Below the pieces are notes generated by a model, which ran no database searches, was not told where the DNA came from, and saw only the letters and a program-made list of their open reading frames with translations. The translations under genes and the position numbers were made by a program. Positions 34,780 to 46,262 of a stretch of DNA of 64,000 nt are shown here, piece after piece (within the stretch, counting starts at the first letter, position 1; each line of letters opens with the position of its first letter). The DNA comes from Sinotaia quadrata (taxonomy: Eukaryota; Mollusca; Gastropoda; Architaenioglossa; Viviparidae): the NCBI GenBank assembly GCA_028829895.1, contig CM054177.1, forward strand, positions 37,292,564 through 37,356,563, read 5' to 3'.

Positions 34780-35460
34780 CTTGTTTAATTTGTATAATAA
34801 AGTGGTGAGCTAGAGCTCAATGCAAAGAAAATAAGGAAAGAAATAGACCGCCTCAACACATCAGGCCTGATACAAGACTGCAACAACAGCGCCAACAACA
34901 GGAGCCACAACAACGGCCCGAACAACCCCGCAGAAACCATCATCAACAAGAGCGGCGACAACAACAATGGCAGTAGTATGAGCAACAGTGGGGATATTTC
35001 AATCACACCATTGCGGACATGATCCAACTGCTGCTCGACCACCTATACTGGCCGCCAGCGCCCATTTTCGAACACCCCAAAAGGACAGGGGATAGCGTCA
35101 ACAACAACGACAATAACACTACCATTGGTGGGGCCAGACGCTTGAACATCCCGGGCGCACATACAGACATGGTTTGTTACTAGCCTGGGTTCTTTAAGAC
35201 ACCCACCCACCCACTTCAACATCGTGATCGACAACAACAACATCCACTACAACTTAAGCCTAGGCATACCAGGCTAGACTGCCTTTGCCGGCCAGACATG
35301 CTTGCAACGGACGAGCGCACAACGACACTGCAAGATGCTTATTAAATTCCCAAAACAAAGATGACGTAGCCGACAGGCCGAACCACCACCCCTCCACTCC
35401 CCCCACTCCCATTTCCCAGCGCGAAAGCGGCGGAAGCCGGAAACTACCCCTACATTCATA
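34780..35460 (+). other. GC-richer block with coding-like but broken reading frames
   Basis: Composition changes abruptly from AT-rich flanks to GC-richer sequence with many AAC and GAC triplets. On the + strand three consecutive stretches read like protein. About 34805-35020 contains KKIRKEIDRLNTSGLI and then an Asn-rich segment. About 35005-35180, in another frame, contains IADMIQLLLDHLYWPPAP and DNNNDNNTTIGG. About 35205-35275, after a further shift, contains HFNIVIDNNNIHYNLSLG. No single ORF covers them and no family was recognised. It may be a decayed exon, a decayed element gene, or chance in a low-complexity region. The Leu-rich - strand ORF (34785-35042) is the complement of CAACAACAG-type sequence and is less convincing. 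Confidence 0.35.
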
Positions 35461-35559
35461 TATACAACTAATTTGAGTTTATGACGACATTCCCATATAA
35501 ACTTCACAAAATGTTTATGATGTGCAAATAATAAACTCATCGTGCTTAGGACAACATTC

Positions 35560-35892
35560 CCATATAATCTTCATGCTTGTACTGACACCCAAATAATCTT
35601 CATACTTGTACTGACACCCAAATAATCTTCATGCTTGTACTGACACCCAAATAATCTTCATACTTGTACTGACACCCAAATAATCTTCATACTTGTACTG
35701 ACACCCAAATAATCTTCATACTTGTACTGACACCAAATAATCTTCTTACTTGTACTGACACCCAAATAATCTTCATACTTGTATTGACACCCAAATAATC
35801 TTCATACTTGTACTGACACCCAAATAATCTTCAAACTTGTACTGACACCCAAATGATCTTCATACTTATACTGACACCCAAATAATTTGCAT
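35560..35892. repeat. Minisatellite, 29-bp unit x11
   Basis: ACTTGTACTGACACCCAAAT followed by AATCTTCAT, nearly invariant. Confidence 0.95.
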
Positions 35893-36685
35893 TGTGCTAG
35901 AGACGAATCATAGTAAGCTGCCTACTTTGTTCTTTAGTAGGCATGCTTAAATAATCTGCATTGTTCTGGTGGTAAACTAAGGAAAAGGTCACTGTGCTTG
36001 TCATTAACAATAAAACATTATAACGTGCTAAACATCCAGCAATACGCGTTTGAAAAACATGAACTAAATAAATGTTCAGTGATCATATAAATAAACCGCA
36101 TTATTGCGCAGCAACAAAACTGCTTAATAGTGCAACACAACACTGAGAAAGATGAGTTTTCATTGTGAATAACTCAAAGCCGTTGTTAAAACATACCAGT
36201 GAAAAATGTGTAATTAGCCAATGGCAATTTATTTTAAGACCCAAAATTTAATGTGGGTAAATTGTATAATTGCTTCCTTAACTGTAGCTATTGACATATT
36301 TTGCACTTGAATTGCTAAGTTACAATCACTTTTGTTATTGAGATGTGCCAAACCGGAGATGGAGTACGACCTTGCATGAAAGCGTTTACTTAATGTCTGG
36401 CCATTGGCATTGCAGGTATTTCATGAAAGCTAATATCAGTTGGATTTTTATAATTGTAAAAAAGATAATTACTGTTTGGGAAAAAATAACGCTTGTGACT
36501 TTTTATGGTACCAGAATAATTTGCTATTAGTCCGCATTGTCAGATAATATACCGTTCACCAACTTTTTTTTAAAAATGACAATGAAAATATAAATGAATT
36601 GGTTTAGTGCTGGTTTCATGATTTCGCCTTACAGAAATAATCATTTATTGCGAAGTGCAAATGACAAGGCATGAATAGTCTTTTA
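35893..36685. other. AT-rich sequence, no gene recognised
   Basis: Short ORFs only; no array or terminus seen. Confidence 0.5.
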
Positions 36686-36850
36686 TAATAAAGTATATTA
36701 TCTACTGTCATCAATTAAACATCTCTCTTTTATGATAAAAGTATAATGTGCTGTGATCAATTAAACATCTCTCTTTTATAATAAAGTATAATGTGTGTGA
36801 TCAATTAAACATCTCTCTTTTATGATAAAGTATAATGTGTGTGATCAGTT
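36686..36850. repeat. Minisatellite, about 44-bp unit x3-4
   Basis: ATCAATTAAACATCTCTCTT followed by TTATGATAAAGTATAATGTGTGTG. Confidence 0.9.
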
Positions 36851-36984
36851 TAAAAACACCTCTTTTCGTAAAGACAATTCAGTCAGGAAGGAAACTAGCT
36901 GAGCGTTGCTGATCTAGAGATACAACTGTCGCTTACCAACATTCAACAGCGACTTCTGGCGACTAGAACTGCAAATTTAAAGAG

Positions 36985-37700
36985 GTGATAGGAGACAGAT
37001 GTTAGAAGAAGATAGGAGACAGATAATATGAGGAGACAGATGATAGGAGATGATAGGAGACATGTTAGGAGAAGATATGAGACATATGATAGGAGAAGAT
37101 AGGAGACATAATTGGAGGAGATAGGAGACAGATGACAGGCGAAGATAAGAGACAGCTCATAGGAGACAGATGATAGAAGGAGAAAGGAGACAAATGATAG
37201 ATAAGAGATAGATGCTAGATAGGAGATGATATGAGACAGATGCTATGAAGAGATGGGGGACAGATGATAGGAGGAGATAGGAGACAGCTCTTAGGAGACA
37301 CATTTTAGGAGGAGATTGGAGACAGCTAATAGGATACAGATTAGAGGAGGAGAGGGGACAGCTCATAAGAGACACATGTTAGGAGGAGATAGGAGAGATG
37401 ATAGAAGAAGATAGGAGACGGATGTTAAGGAGAGATGATTAAAGACAGTTGATCAGAAGAGATGAATGGAGACTTTTGATAGGAGACTGGTAGGGGATGA
37501 CGGAAAGTAGGTGCAAATAAAAGGAGGTTACTGGTAGGAGTAGTTGAAATTAGGTGGCTGGTAGGAATAGTTGAAAGTAGGTGGCTGGTAGGAGACATAC
37601 AAAGCAGTTGACAGGAGGCAATAACAGGAAATATCTGACCGAAGGATTTGATAGAATGTAGATTATAGGAGATAATTGGAGGCAGTTCACAGGAAGCAGT
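36985..37700. repeat. Purine-rich degenerate repeat, about 700 bp
   Basis: Irregular copies of GATAGGAGACAGATGATAGGAGGA-like motifs. The + strand is overwhelmingly A and G over about 700 bp with no fixed period. Weaker traces continue to about 37930. Confidence 0.88.
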
Positions 37701-37989
37701 TCACTTGAGATGATAAGAAGTAGCAAAGTATAGAAAATAGCTGAAAGGAGGAGATGATAAATAACAGCTTATAAAATATGACAGGTGACTGGTAATAGGA
37801 GATTATATGTGGCAGTTGATCAGAGACTGTAGGAAGCATCTTACAAGAGATGATCAGAGAATGGTAATACAATTTGATGGAAGAAAGCTTATAGTGATAA
37901 GAGGCAGTTGACAAGAAATAACAGAAAGCAGATGACACAAGGTAGGTAATGTACACGTTAACTGGACCTAATGCTTCATTATGGTAAGG

Positions 37990-38155
37990 TTCAAAGTTTT
38001 GTATTCTCGTCAATTTAAATTAATCTTCACATTCTGTATTCACTAATACCAACACTAAATAAATATTACAGTTAAAGCTTTGTGTTCTCGTCAATTTAAA
38101 TTAATCTTCACATTCTGTATTCATTAATAGCAACAGTAAATAAATATTACAATCA
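37990..38155. repeat. Direct repeat, about 80 bp x2
   Basis: TTCTCGTCAATTTAAATTAA followed by TCTTCACATTCTGTATTCA occurs twice in tandem. Confidence 0.9.
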
Positions 38156-38212
38156 AGTTTTGTTTATAAGGATATAATTATGACGACAAATATGAAGATG
38201 TTGTTATTGTCG

Positions 38213-38252
38213 TCGACGGTGGTGGTGGTGGTGGCGGTGGCGCTGGTGGTTA
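38213..38252. repeat. (GGT)n microsatellite
   Basis: Imperfect GGT/GGC triplet run. Confidence 0.9.
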
Positions 38253-38582
38253 TTTTCGTTGATTATAAGCGATTGCTTATTTGCGTTGTTGGACCCAACA
38301 GTATTTTTTGTGATATTATTTGGATAATTAGCTGAACGATTTTAAAATCCAGAATGTGAAAGCTGCCTGGTTGCAATTAAAAAAAGAAAGCATAGGTTTT
38401 AAGACATGGAAACGTTTTAGTTATTATTGTGCGTTGTCATAGTAACACGCCTGAGTGAAAGATGAAAACAACTCTAAGGAAAACACTATTACTTTTCTTT
38501 TGAAAAAAATTCAGTACTTGGAATTTTGACCAGTGTGGGCAAAACTTGCAGATTATCTTCTTGCATGTAATACATAAATTGT

Positions 38583-38608
38583 TTGTATGTGCATGTGTGT
38601 GTGTGCGT

Positions 38609-38677
<69 letters not shown>

Positions 38678-38690
38678 TGCGTGTATGTCT
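38583..38690. repeat. (TG)n microsatellite
   Basis: TG run with GCGTGT interruptions. Its complement gives the His/Thr pseudo-ORF. Confidence 0.95.
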
Positions 38691-38817
38691 TGTTACCTTC
38701 AGTCACAAGAAGAAATTGATTCAAAGATCAGTTACAAATTTCCTTACATAGCCATTGCAGTGTCACCAAATCCTGAAACGGCTCCACTCCCTCTTCCCTA
38801 CTCCCAGCTCTTGCAAA

Positions 38818-38962
38818 ACGTCGCTCTTAACAAAAGAACGTCTCTCCTAACAAAAGAACGTCTCTCCTAACAAAAGAACGTCTCTCTTAACAAAAGAACG
38901 TCTCTCCTAACAAAAGAACGTCTCTCTTAACAAAAGAACGTCTCTCTTAACAAAAGAACACA
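38818..38962. repeat. Minisatellite, 20-bp unit x7
   Basis: Copies of CGTCTCTCCTAACAAAAGAA with a C/T variant at one position. Confidence 0.95.
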
Positions 38963-38965
38963 GCA

Positions 38966-39657
38966 TGTAATGGCCAGTACAAGCGAAACAGGCACTGTTT
39001 TATATCAGCTGTTTTTAATTCAGAATGAGTTTTTACTGTTAAATATCTGACGTCACAGCCACGTGACTCTTTTAAGTTTGATAAACACATTATGTGATAT
39101 ATCAGTGCACCTTCAATACTTTTTGTCTCTATACGAACTCACCCGCACACACATATAAGCCTTCAGTGATGCACACAAGCATAAACCATTTATTTGCATC
39201 CCAAATAAAATGCCCGTGTAAGTGGCGAAAACTTCGCCCTTATTCTTTAGAATTAACTACTTACAGACCATTGCACCGTTAGACCACCAAAAAGAATTGC
39301 GCTGTTACATGCAAAATTATTCCAGCAAGACTTATTCTCCAGTCATCAGGGCTTTCCCTAGTGGTGCAGTCAAGGCTGTTTGCGAAATGTACGACCTGAT
39401 GTCGTGATTGCTGTGTCAACGTGAGTGCGGGCCAAAGACATTAATGCTCTTCATAAATCGAAAATGGGAATGACGAATCTAATTTTGACCAATGATCGTG
39501 ACTTGGTCATTCTTCTTAGCCGGCGTGCATTATTGACGTAGTCGTAGTGTATACATAACCACAAGTCCTTGGACTAGAAACGTGACCCGGAAAGATGGGT
39601 GTGAGATCAGTCGTGTATTATTTGCTTTCATTATTTTCAGAAAACAATTAGCTAGCT

Positions 39658-39693
<36 letters not shown>

Positions 39694-39796
39694 AGGAATG
39701 ATTAGTTGAAGGACACTAAGTTTTTTATCATGAAAGAATGGGCATTTTTGCATTATTTTTAGAAACAATCAAACTGATGATTAAATGCCTTTAGTC
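38966..39796. other. No gene recognised; (TG)n at 39659-39689
   Basis: Two overlapping ORFs of about 60 codons at 39094-39407 carry no recognisable motif. Confidence 0.5.
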
Positions 39797-41064
39797 TGTA
39801 GCAGAGTAAATTTGCCTGTCCCTGATTCTGTCATCGTGACATGACCTTCGGGTATTGCGCGTTATGATATTTTTGTAATCACCAGAGTTAAAATAACAAC
39901 TCAGGTAAAGAATATGCTAGAACTTGGTGATGTATCCGAACCAGTTCCAAGTGGAATGGGTTTGTTTCTGACTAATAGTCTCATATTTTTGTTCATAACA
40001 ATTTCATCCAAAGGGGAAAGACCAAAACCTACATGTTGGAGAAGATTCTATATTCTAATCACATTGATTTTGATGTAACTCAAGTCTTGTCTTAAAGGTA
40101 ATCATTAGCTTATGGTAAGTTAACTGACTGATAAAGAAAGAATGGACTTAGAAATATTTTGTACCTGTTTGCTCTATGATTTGAACTGGAGAATACTTTA
40201 TGTAATTGAACTATTACTTGTATGTTCACTAATTTGATTATGTTGTACATTTTACTTGTGAATTTTGATCGATGCTATATTTTTTATACTGCGTGTGCAT
40301 CAGGCTAACGGATATTGTTGCAAGATTTGTAAGTTGAGAATGTTGGTAAGAGAGAAAAGGAATTAGGAGATGAAATATGCCTGGAACTTAGTGCTGCCCT
40401 TAATTTGACTTTGCAGAACGGAGCATGCCGTTTGAAGTTTTGTAAACAACTAAGTTGTAGAATGTGCTAGACTTGCTGACATAATCTAAACCAGTTTTAG
40501 GAGGATGAGTAACTTTTATTATCCAATGGTTAAGATTTACAAGAACGAGACCAGCCAAAGGGATGAGATCAAAGTTTATAAATTGAAAAGAATTTATTTT
40601 CTAATCACTTTGAATCTGGAGTGGAAGAAGTCCAGTCATGAAAGCCGACCGTTAGCTTAATGGTGAGTTAACTGACTGATAGAGAGAGAATGGACTTAGA
40701 AATAGTTCATGCATTTTGCTATTAATTATATTATACTTGTGTTTTACAAAGAGATGTATTATTTGAGTAGACTATTGTGGGAATTGTGAGATATAATGCT
40801 TGTATGTAATATGCAAAGCACGTGATATTGTTTCTAGTGAACTCTTTCATAATATTTGTAACAGAGTCAAGGCCAGTTATACGAGAATTTCTAAGCCTGC
40901 CAGTAGCTGGCATTTTTATGGTCAGCGTTTATGGTCAGCGTTTATGGTCAGCGTGTCAATGCGCGTGGCTGATCATTTCCTCGAACGGCCACCGCAACAG
41001 CGGACCACCCAAAGCGCCGCGTGCGTACATAACATGTACGGGTTTCTGTCCACATTCACGAGTC

Positions 41065-41072
41065 TTTATAAA
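41065..41072 (+). promoter_or_regulatory. TATA-like box of LTR copy C
   Basis: TTTATAAA, 141 nt upstream of the conserved donor-like GTAACA at 41206. Confidence 0.5.
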
Positions 41073-41205
41073 CCAGTTACGAATGTTATTCAGTACTCTG
41101 CGAGGAAAAACCGCTTGGAAACGTCTGGCGGCATCGATTATTCCGCAGGTCAATCAGTCGATAAGCCGAACCCGTTGTGCCGATAACCATCGTGTATTGA
41201 GCAAG

Positions 41206-41773
41206 GTAACACATTGATTTCTTGAATTATTACTTGCATTTTATTTAAGATATCATTATGTGAATTTGCGTATCTATTATTCTAGAAATTGTACTTTTAC
41301 TGCAACTTTCTCTTGATACGTGGCTTGATAACAGTATGGCTAAGCTAGAAACATTGCATTCTCTACATTCATTGTTGAATTGTGAGACAATGATTTATAA
41401 AGCTAAAATAATGGGATTGTAATCACAGAACGTGTGCACGTTCATATGATTCTTTTTATGTAAACAATTTTGATTCATTTTCGTGTATAATTGTAGTTAT
41501 AATTGTAACACGCAGGTGCGTGATTTTATTTCTTCACATATCTATTTTCATTGTAAAATATAAATGAAATGATTAAATTCTCTTGCATGTGTAATGTTGC
41601 ATTTTAATTGTGACATGCATGAGCGTGATGTGGATTGTATTTTCACTATTATTTATTTAACTATTAAATGTGAAGATACAGAACGGTCAATTGTAAATAA
41701 ACTACGCTATTATCAAGGCCACATGTGTAGATTGCGAATCTGTAGCCGCTCATAAGAAATATTGTATTTTCAG
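41206..41773 (+). other. Putative intron conserved in group-1 LTRs (copy C)
   Basis: AAG|GTAACA to TATTTTCAG|AG, 568 bp, matching 566, 567 and 578 bp in the other copies. Confidence 0.42.
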
Positions 41774-42660
41774 AGCGGGTTCAAGTTCGTATCGTTGTTT
41801 TGAGATTTCTTAATCTCTGAGTCCTGAGACTTCGTGAGGGATTCTGGACTGAGTTACTGGCGCGGATCTCATGACTTCAAGTTGGAGATCGACAGTTGAT
41901 GTATGGATCGCCACTGAAGCCCACAACTTAATGCTGATTGGGGTGCGAGCTTTGCCATACTTGATGGGAAAGTGTTGCCATAGCCGTGGGGAGCTACAAG
42001 ATGAGTGATGACAATAAACTGGAATCAATAATTGACATTTGAGGCAATTCATAGAGCAGATAATACGTAGTCTTATTTGACCGAGTATTCAATTCAATTT
42101 TTTTGTTATCTGTAAAGTTTTATTAAATTTTATTTTGTTAATCAATTAACGTAGTCGGCTAATCAATTGCGAGAGAGACCAAATAGGACTGGGTGGGGGT
42201 AAGAAGTAAGAATGAGATGTATGCAAGTATAATTAGTCATAATTGATTAACGTGTCTCAGTCCGTGCAATTATTACACAAATTTTGTGTCTTAACTACGA
42301 GAATAAATTTGGTCAGACTGAAGGGTGAATCTGGGCAGCCAGTCTGTTATCAGAATAAGTGAGGGATGGAATTTAAATCTAAATCCAGATTTTGGAGCAG
42401 GGTCTTTAAATAAATACTGGCATGTAAAAATATTGTTATGTTGTATTTATTATGCTGTATGCGTAGATTGGGCTAATAAATACTGTGGCAGAAAACTGTA
42501 AGTTGAGACTTGAATGTAAGAAAAAGTGGTGTGATAAACTGGAAACTTAGCATTTGTTCCCTCATTTTATTTTACAGGGAAGAAGCAGCCTTTTTGTTTT
42601 TTTTTACTAGAAATTCCTGGTTTACTGATTTATAAACTGCTACGACCGTGGTAAATTCGA

Positions 42661-43690
42661 GAAATCTCTACTCCCAGTATATATGTGTAAAGTTACACTG
42701 CACTCTGTGATGTATGGTGGCAAAATATGCTTGTCTACCTAGTGGAATTTCTGGAATAAGGAAGTTACTGGAAATTGCAGACTGTTTGTTCTGCTTGAGG
42801 GAATTAATATGGTGAAAGAGCGCCCAGATTAGTCACAAGAGAAACATATAAAGAACTGACAATTTTATTAGGAACAATAAAATTGTGACTTTTTTATGAA
42901 GAACATGAAAGACTATTGTGGCAGCGTCTAAACAAGTTTATGTACATTTCTATAACTCCATTTCTGTTCTCTGATTAGAATTACCCTTTGATTTATATTG
43001 ACACGTATCTATTAAATTATGTATTAGGATACAAGACTGTTTAAACATTGAAATTATCCAAATGTGGTTCCTGGAAATATTGATGTGAATAATGTTTTTG
43101 TTGTATTTGTTATATGTATATTTGATTGTTGATTTAAGAAATTTATTGTTAAATTTAATGATTTTCTTCAATATGGATAACCATATGTTGGACAGAAAAT
43201 GGGTGGATGGGATCCCACTAAATATAGATTAAAAATGGATTTGTCTTCCCCTTTAGGTAAGACGTTTTCCACCGGAAATATTGTGTGCAGGTAAATGTTG
43301 TCTTTAATGTTGTGGAAAAGAGAAAGCCTTTACAGTGCCCACATATCCGCAAGCGAGAGAGACGAGTTGTGTCTTCTGAAGAATTATTAATAACATAAAT
43401 TAAGATTCTCATCTCTTGTAATTTGTTATGGATGATTATTAATAATAATAAGAAGAAGAAGAAGAATCTTTGACTAAGATGGTGTTGTGCCACAGATTTC
43501 TTGTTAATTCAAGTTGGAGATTGTATGCACTATATGAAGTTAGTTTCCAAACTTGCATTCTAACAGGTTCAAATCTGAATAATTTGGTGGCTGCTAGTAA
43601 TCTGGTTAGTTGGTTGATATAATTTCCTGCATAATGTTGGCTCTGAATGATTGAAGATAACAAATACAAATAGTATAATGCTGTGCCTCA
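42661..43690. other. AT-rich sequence, no gene recognised
   Basis: An (AAG)n patch lies near 43448-43465. At 43300-43380 a frame reads KRKPLQCPHIRKRER, but no family is recognised and the open stretch is short. Confidence 0.45.
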
Positions 43691-43694
43691 CAAA

Positions 43695-43862
43695 TCTTGA
43701 TAACAAAATAATACGACTTGTCACAAATCGTCATGAAATAATACAAGTTATCACAAATCGTAATGAAATAATACTTGTTATCACAAATCGTAATGAAATA
43801 ATACTTGTTGTCATAAATTTTGACAATGAAATAATACACCTCACAAATCTTAATGGAATAAT
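43695..43862. repeat. Minisatellite, 30-bp unit x5
   Basis: TCACAAATCGTAATGAAATA followed by ATACTTGTTA. A multiple of three, hence short ORFs on both strands. Confidence 0.92.
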
Positions 43863-43980
43863 ATTGTAGAAACCTTCACAAAATGCCGTCAGTTCGAAAA
43901 ATGTTCGAGTCTGGATGAATTGATGTGATTTGTTCTACTAGGAAAACAAGAACGATATTATGTATGATTGCAAGCTTTGC

Positions 43981-44227
<247 letters not shown>

Positions 44228-44245
44228 AAATTACTTTCTGAACAT

Positions 44246-44614
44246 GGTGATATAAACAGTTTATAAGGCTTGGAAATCATTCATAAAATAACTAAAACCA
44301 CTTGAACATAAAAAAACTTATTTGCAGTGACGTCACTGTGTCGTCAAGAGTAGTGTCGTATTACCCATCAGCTGTCACGTGCAAAGTTCTCATTTTCACA
44401 GAACTTGTAATTTCAACGGAAAACGGAAAAGAAATAAAATTGATTCCGATTCCAAAAGATGTATATGCAATTCAGCTTTTAAAAAAATGTTAATGAATAC
44501 GAAAATGTGATGTTAGTGCATTAATGCGCGAAGCCAGAAGAAATTAATAGTGATAAAATGTTGTACGTCAATTATTCTGCTTTTTGCTGTAAAACGTCCT
44601 GTTACATTCTTCCA
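44246..44614. other. No recognisable feature
   Basis: One 63-codon ORF at 44302-44493 without recognisable motif. Confidence 0.45.
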
Positions 44615-44615
44615 T

Positions 44616-44712
44616 GTCACTAATATTGCGAGGAAATCATTTTGTACTGAATGTTTCTCGAAAGTCACTAATATTGCGAGGAAATCATTTTGCACTGGAA
44701 GTTTCTCGAAAG
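44616..44712. repeat. Direct repeat, 48 bp x2
   Basis: GTCACTAATATTGCGAGGAA followed by ATCATTTTGYACTG and TTTCTCGAAA occurs twice. Confidence 0.92.
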
Positions 44713-44783
44713 AGTATATTTTCTCATTACTATTACAATCTCTGTCATTATACAATGGTGAGTCAGGAAGGTATTTACAGTTA

Positions 44784-45246
44784 CAGTGGTACCTCGCAGA
44801 ACGAACGATCCTCATAACGAACGCCACTGCGAACACCCGCGTGACTCGCAGAACGAACTTGTTTTATATAACGACCCGTACATACGCCGCAAAAACATCG
44901 CATTTCCCGTGAAAGAATGGCCGAATCAGGCCACTCGTGTCTCGCGTGGCTCAGATGAAGGCAGGGCGTGTTTGTACCCAGTTGATTGTCCTTTTTTCCT
45001 TGCTTTGATGAACACCTAACATCTTACATCATCTACACCTAACATCATACCCTGCTTTAGTGAGTGTCTTTACTAGCGTTTTCCCCCATGAACACTGTCC
45101 TGTCTTCATTTTCCTCTAATATCTTTGATTTTTCGCGGCGATGTGGAACGGATTGCACGATTTCCATAAGAAGAAGTCTATGGGATATTGTGTTTCGCAT
45201 AATGAACTGCTGGAACGAATTGTGTTCGTTATGTGAGGTACCACTG
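44784..45246. mobile_element. Tigger/pogo-like non-autonomous DNA transposon
   Basis: 463 bp with terminal inverted repeats: the left end CAGTGGTACCTCGCAGAACG matches the reverse complement of the right end, CAGTGGTACCTCACATAACG, at all but two positions, and GAAC follows on both sides. TA dinucleotides flank it (44782-44783 and 45247-45248), as expected for the Tc1/mariner/pogo superfamily. CAGTGGTACCTC-type ends with ACGAAC repeats are typical of Tigger-like elements. No transposase is recognisable; it depends on an enzyme supplied elsewhere. Confidence 0.8.
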
Positions 45247-45553
45247 TATTTTAAAATGAAATAAAGAGGTCATAACAAGTGTATAACAGCAGAATTCTTC
45301 TATCTCGTTGTAATAGAGTCAAGACAAATTATACTTGACCTCTTAACCTGCTTTCATTTAAATTCGTTATTTTCTTGTTGGGGTGCAGTTCTTTGTAAGA
45401 GTAAAGTAATCATCATGCTCTGATACACACGCCTATTCATAGGGAGAGAGAGAACTCACTCCAGTTATGTAACAATTTAGACGATGGCTGATTGTAGGTT
45501 GAACCAAGCATTATCACGTGACTAATGATTCACGCCATAAATTCGTATACTCC

Positions 45554-45561
45554 TTTATATA
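45554..45561 (+). promoter_or_regulatory. TATA-like box of LTR copy D
   Basis: TTTATATA, 131 nt upstream of the conserved donor-like GTAACA at 45685. Confidence 0.5.
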
Positions 45562-45684
45562 CACTGATCGCGCCGTGTAGCCGCATTCATGAGGAAAGAA
45601 CGGACCGATGTGAGCGTCTAAGTCATCTGTAATACCGTGGATCACAAGAGATCCGCTGCTGATCATACTGTTGTATAGAATAAG

Positions 45685-46262
45685 GTAACACATCGATTTC
45701 TTAAAATATTGTTTGTATTTTCATTCAAAGTTATCATTATGTGAATTTATGAATGTTATTTATTGCAGGAATTGTATTATTGCGATTTCCTCCAAAACAC
45801 GTGGCTTGATAAAAGTGTGGCTAAATTGGAATGTTACATTTTAAAAATTAATTGTTAAACTGGAAAAACAATAATTTGTAAACTCGAAATAACTGATTTG
45901 TATCACAGAACGTCTTTGCACGTTTTGTAAAATTCTTGTTAACAATTTAAATTCATTTTTGCATGTACTATATTGCTGTAATTGTAAAGCACATATATGT
46001 GATTTTAAATTGTAACTTTTGATTCTTTTCTTATTTAATTCCATTTTGTGAAATGTAAATGCTTCTTTGGAATTCATATGTTCATGTGTACGTTAATTGT
46101 AAAACGCACATGCTTGACTGCATTGTATCTTTATTTATATATATTTAAATATTATTGTAAAGACACAAGAAGGTCGAAGAATAAGCTATGCTATTGTCAA
46201 CCACGTGTATTGGATTGCGAAACTGTGAGAACTATCGCTCATAGGAATTCATTTATTTCCAG
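45685..46262 (+). other. Putative intron conserved in group-1 LTRs (copy D)
   Basis: AAG|GTAACA to TTTATTTCCAG|AG, 578 bp. Confidence 0.42.

Larger units (their letters stand above)
40857..42429 (+). mobile_element. Solo LTR-like element, group 1 copy C
   Basis: 1573 bp, starting TGTAACAGAGTCAAGG and ending ATGTAAAA, with a perfect 5-bp duplication ATATT at 40852-40856 and 42430-42434. It interrupts the dispersed repeat at 39797-42660; the inverted copy of that repeat at 47008-47827 continues across the equivalent site. Landmarks are a triplicated TTTATGGTCAGCG (40915-40955), TTTATAAA at 41065-41072, AAGGTAACA at 41203, TTTTCAG to 41773, GGGTGGGGG near 42190 and AATAAATACTGG near the 3' end. 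The upstream part differs from copies B and D, while the body is shared. No coding region is attached. Confidence 0.8.
39797..42660 (+). mobile_element. Dispersed repeat of unknown class, split by LTR copy C
   Basis: Starts TGTAGCAGAGTAAATTTGCC, almost the same beginning as group-1 LTRs (TGTAGCAGAGTGAAG), but the remainder differs. An internal block of roughly 540-700 bp occurs twice, from about 39880 and from about 40440. Each has a GGTRAGTTAACTGACTGATA site, a GGCTAA...AAGTTGAGA site and a TTTRCAG acceptor-like site (40424, 42580). The sequence is interrupted at 40857-42429 by LTR copy C. A second copy in the opposite orientation lies at 47008-47827 and a short piece at 59934-60000. The 3' boundary is uncertain. 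No protein is encoded that I can recognise. A relative of the LTRs is one option. Confidence 0.55.

Noticed and set aside
34785..35042. Leu-rich - strand ORF considered as a membrane segment
   Set aside because: It is the complement of CAACAACAG-type low-complexity sequence; the + strand reading is more protein-like.
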